DNA of 6,518 nt from Lentisphaeria bacterium. GTDB taxonomy: Bacteria > Verrucomicrobiota > Lentisphaeria > Oligosphaerales > Oligosphaeraceae. The first letter of the stretch is position 1; each line of letters opens with the position of its first letter. The position numbers and the translations under genes were made by a program. Below, in pieces: positions 5,472 through 6,518 of this stretch. The notes beneath the pieces are model-generated. The model was given only the letters and a program-made list of their open reading frames with translations. It ran no database searches and was not told the DNA's origin. Where the stretch lies: positions 1 to 6,518 of the forward strand of contig JAQVUB010000150.1 in the NCBI GenBank assembly GCA_028699735.1. The letters are read 5' to 3'.

Positions 5472-6518
5472 ATGAAAAAGTCAGTTTCAAGGATATATTG
5501 GCAGCAGTTATTCGTGGCCTTTTGCTCGGTGATTTCAATAACTGCTTCTATCTTCCTGCCATGCATTGAAATATTCTGCAAGAATGGTGGAGAATTCACG
5601 TTCGGTTTATTACAGTTGTTAAAGATTGGCAGCCTTGTTACTGGCTTGATTACCATCCTTTTTTGGCTGGTGCTGATGTTATTTCGAACGTGGAAGCATT
5701 TTAACCTGCTGAACGGTTTTTTGCTTGCCACTGCTGCAGTCATCTGGTTGCAAAATGTCACTTATTCTCTGTTCTTGCCGGAAATGGATCCACTTGCATC
5801 CGGCATTTCATCTTATATTCTGATCCTCATGCTATTCAACGTCCTTCTACTCTTGACACCTTACATCCTATTTTTCTGGAAACATAAATGGTGTTGCCGA
5901 CATCACTGGCAACTGAGCCTGATCATATTGGCACCACAGATATTGACTGCCTTCCAATGCGCTGTAAAATTTAAAAAGCCGGATTATAGTTTTTATGAAT
6001 ACAGCATTAGCGAAGAGCAGAAATTCACCTTTGCCAGCGATGAAAATATTATCTTCCTTGTCGTCGATGCAATGGGAGAATTTATTTTCCGGGAAGCCTG
6101 GGAAAAATACCCAGATTTGCACTACAGCCTGAAAGATTTCACCTGTTTTGACCGGATGGTCAGCCCGGTTCCTGGTACCTCCTGGGCAATTCCTGCCATG
6201 TTGAGCGGCATGAATTACCAGGGAAGCGATACCAGTGAATCGGGGGAAAATCACGCGAAATATCTCAAGCAGGCCTACTGGTCGGAAAATTCATTGCTGC
6301 TGAATTTTAAAAAAATGGGGTATTATACGGATGCCTATCCATTCATCCTGCAAACCGTTTGTTATCATCCGGAATTGCTGGATAATGTCGTCCAACGCAC
6401 GGATCATCAGCAATCCGAAACGGTCTTTCTGGACGTCTTATTCTGCCGGTATACGCCAATGTTTTTGAAACCCCTGCTGAACAATCCTTATTTTCTTCTG
6501 ACCGATCCTTTTGTCACA
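5472..6518 (+). CDS. Membrane-bound sulfatase-like (alkaline phosphatase superfamily) protein, 3' end outside window
   Basis: An open frame of 349 codons continues past the right edge. The ATG lies 28 bases after the methyltransferase stop and 7 bases after purine-rich AGAAAGAAG (5456-5464). Five hydrophobic segments (~12-31, 51-71, 78-98, 113-137, 147-164) are followed by a soluble domain, presumably periplasmic. NIIFLVVDAMGE (192-203) matches the first metal-ligand strand of sulfatases and alkaline phosphatases (D199). PGTSWAIPAMLSG (234-246) is the segment expected to hold the nucleophile, most likely T236. The loop between TM1 and TM2 has the N.GEFTF motif shared with the ORF at 3131. Known relatives include phosphoethanolamine and phosphoglycerol transferases, phosphodiesterases and sulfatases, so substrate class cannot be fixed. 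The C-terminal metal-binding His/Asp motifs lie outside the window. Confidence 0.85.
   Translation, partial: MKKSVSRIYWQQLFVAFCSVISITASIFLPCIEIFCKNGGEFTFGLLQLLKIGSLVTGLITILFWLVLMLFRTWKHFNLLNGFLLATAAVIWLQNVTYSLFLPEMDPLASGISSYILILMLFNVLLLLTPYILFFWKHKWCCRHHWQLSLIILAPQILTAFQCAVKFKKPDYSFYEYSISEEQKFTFASDENIIFLVVDAMGEFIFREAWEKYPDLHYSLKDFTCFDRMVSPVPGTSWAIPAMLSGMNYQGSDTSESGENHAKYLKQAYWSENSLLLNFKKMGYYTDAYPFILQTVCYHPELLDNVVQRTDHQQSETVFLDVLFCRYTPMFLKPLLNNPYFLLTDPFVT

Overview
The window looks like chromosomal DNA from a Gram-negative-type bacterium of the Planctomycetes-Verrucomicrobia-Chlamydiae group. A member of the Lentisphaerota (Victivallis/Oligosphaera-like) is my best guess. The reasons are a degenerate CATAGTCC/CATACGTCC tandem repeat at the left edge, a type I recall from lentisphaeral intergenic DNA, and a very large unclassified glycoside-hydrolase-like protein with a CIA30/CBM11-like module. 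This assignment rests on recall and style, not on a marker gene.

Layout, all genes on the + strand: (1) 1-68, a short-period tandem repeat cut by the window edge, then an AT-rich leader. (2) 222-3071, a 949-residue multidomain protein with an N-terminal beta domain, a TIM-barrel-like core carrying an inserted beta module, and C-terminal carbohydrate-binding-like beta domains. It has no signal peptide. (3) 3131-3361, a 76-codon ORF for two membrane segments. It aligns without gaps to the first ~75 residues of the membrane sulfatase-like protein at the right edge, so it reads as the stranded 5' end of a paralogue. A further 42 open codons in another frame (3364-3489) may be more of the same broken gene. 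(4) 3490-3906, a gene-free, locally very AT-rich stretch with inverted repeats, six copies of ATGAC/GTCAT and a hairpin, probably the regulatory region of what follows. (5) 3907-6518 and beyond, a tight three-gene cassette: a 59-residue membrane peptide with an IDxGTGS motif, a 457-residue protein with a kinase-like N-terminal half and a SAM-methyltransferase C-terminal half (NoeA-like), and a five-TM alkaline-phosphatase-superfamily (sulfatase-like) protein that runs off the window.

The cassette genes overlap by 17 nt or are 28 nt apart, so they are almost certainly co-transcribed. I recall the small IDPGTGS-type peptide, this methyltransferase type and a membrane phosphatase/sulfatase being neighbours in other bacteria. 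The likely theme is modification of a surface glycan or lipid-linked molecule: the sulfatase-like enzyme would act outside the membrane, the methyltransferase in the cytoplasm, and the peptide might scaffold them. No function is proven for the set. The upstream remnant suggests that a second copy of the sulfatase gene once lay here.
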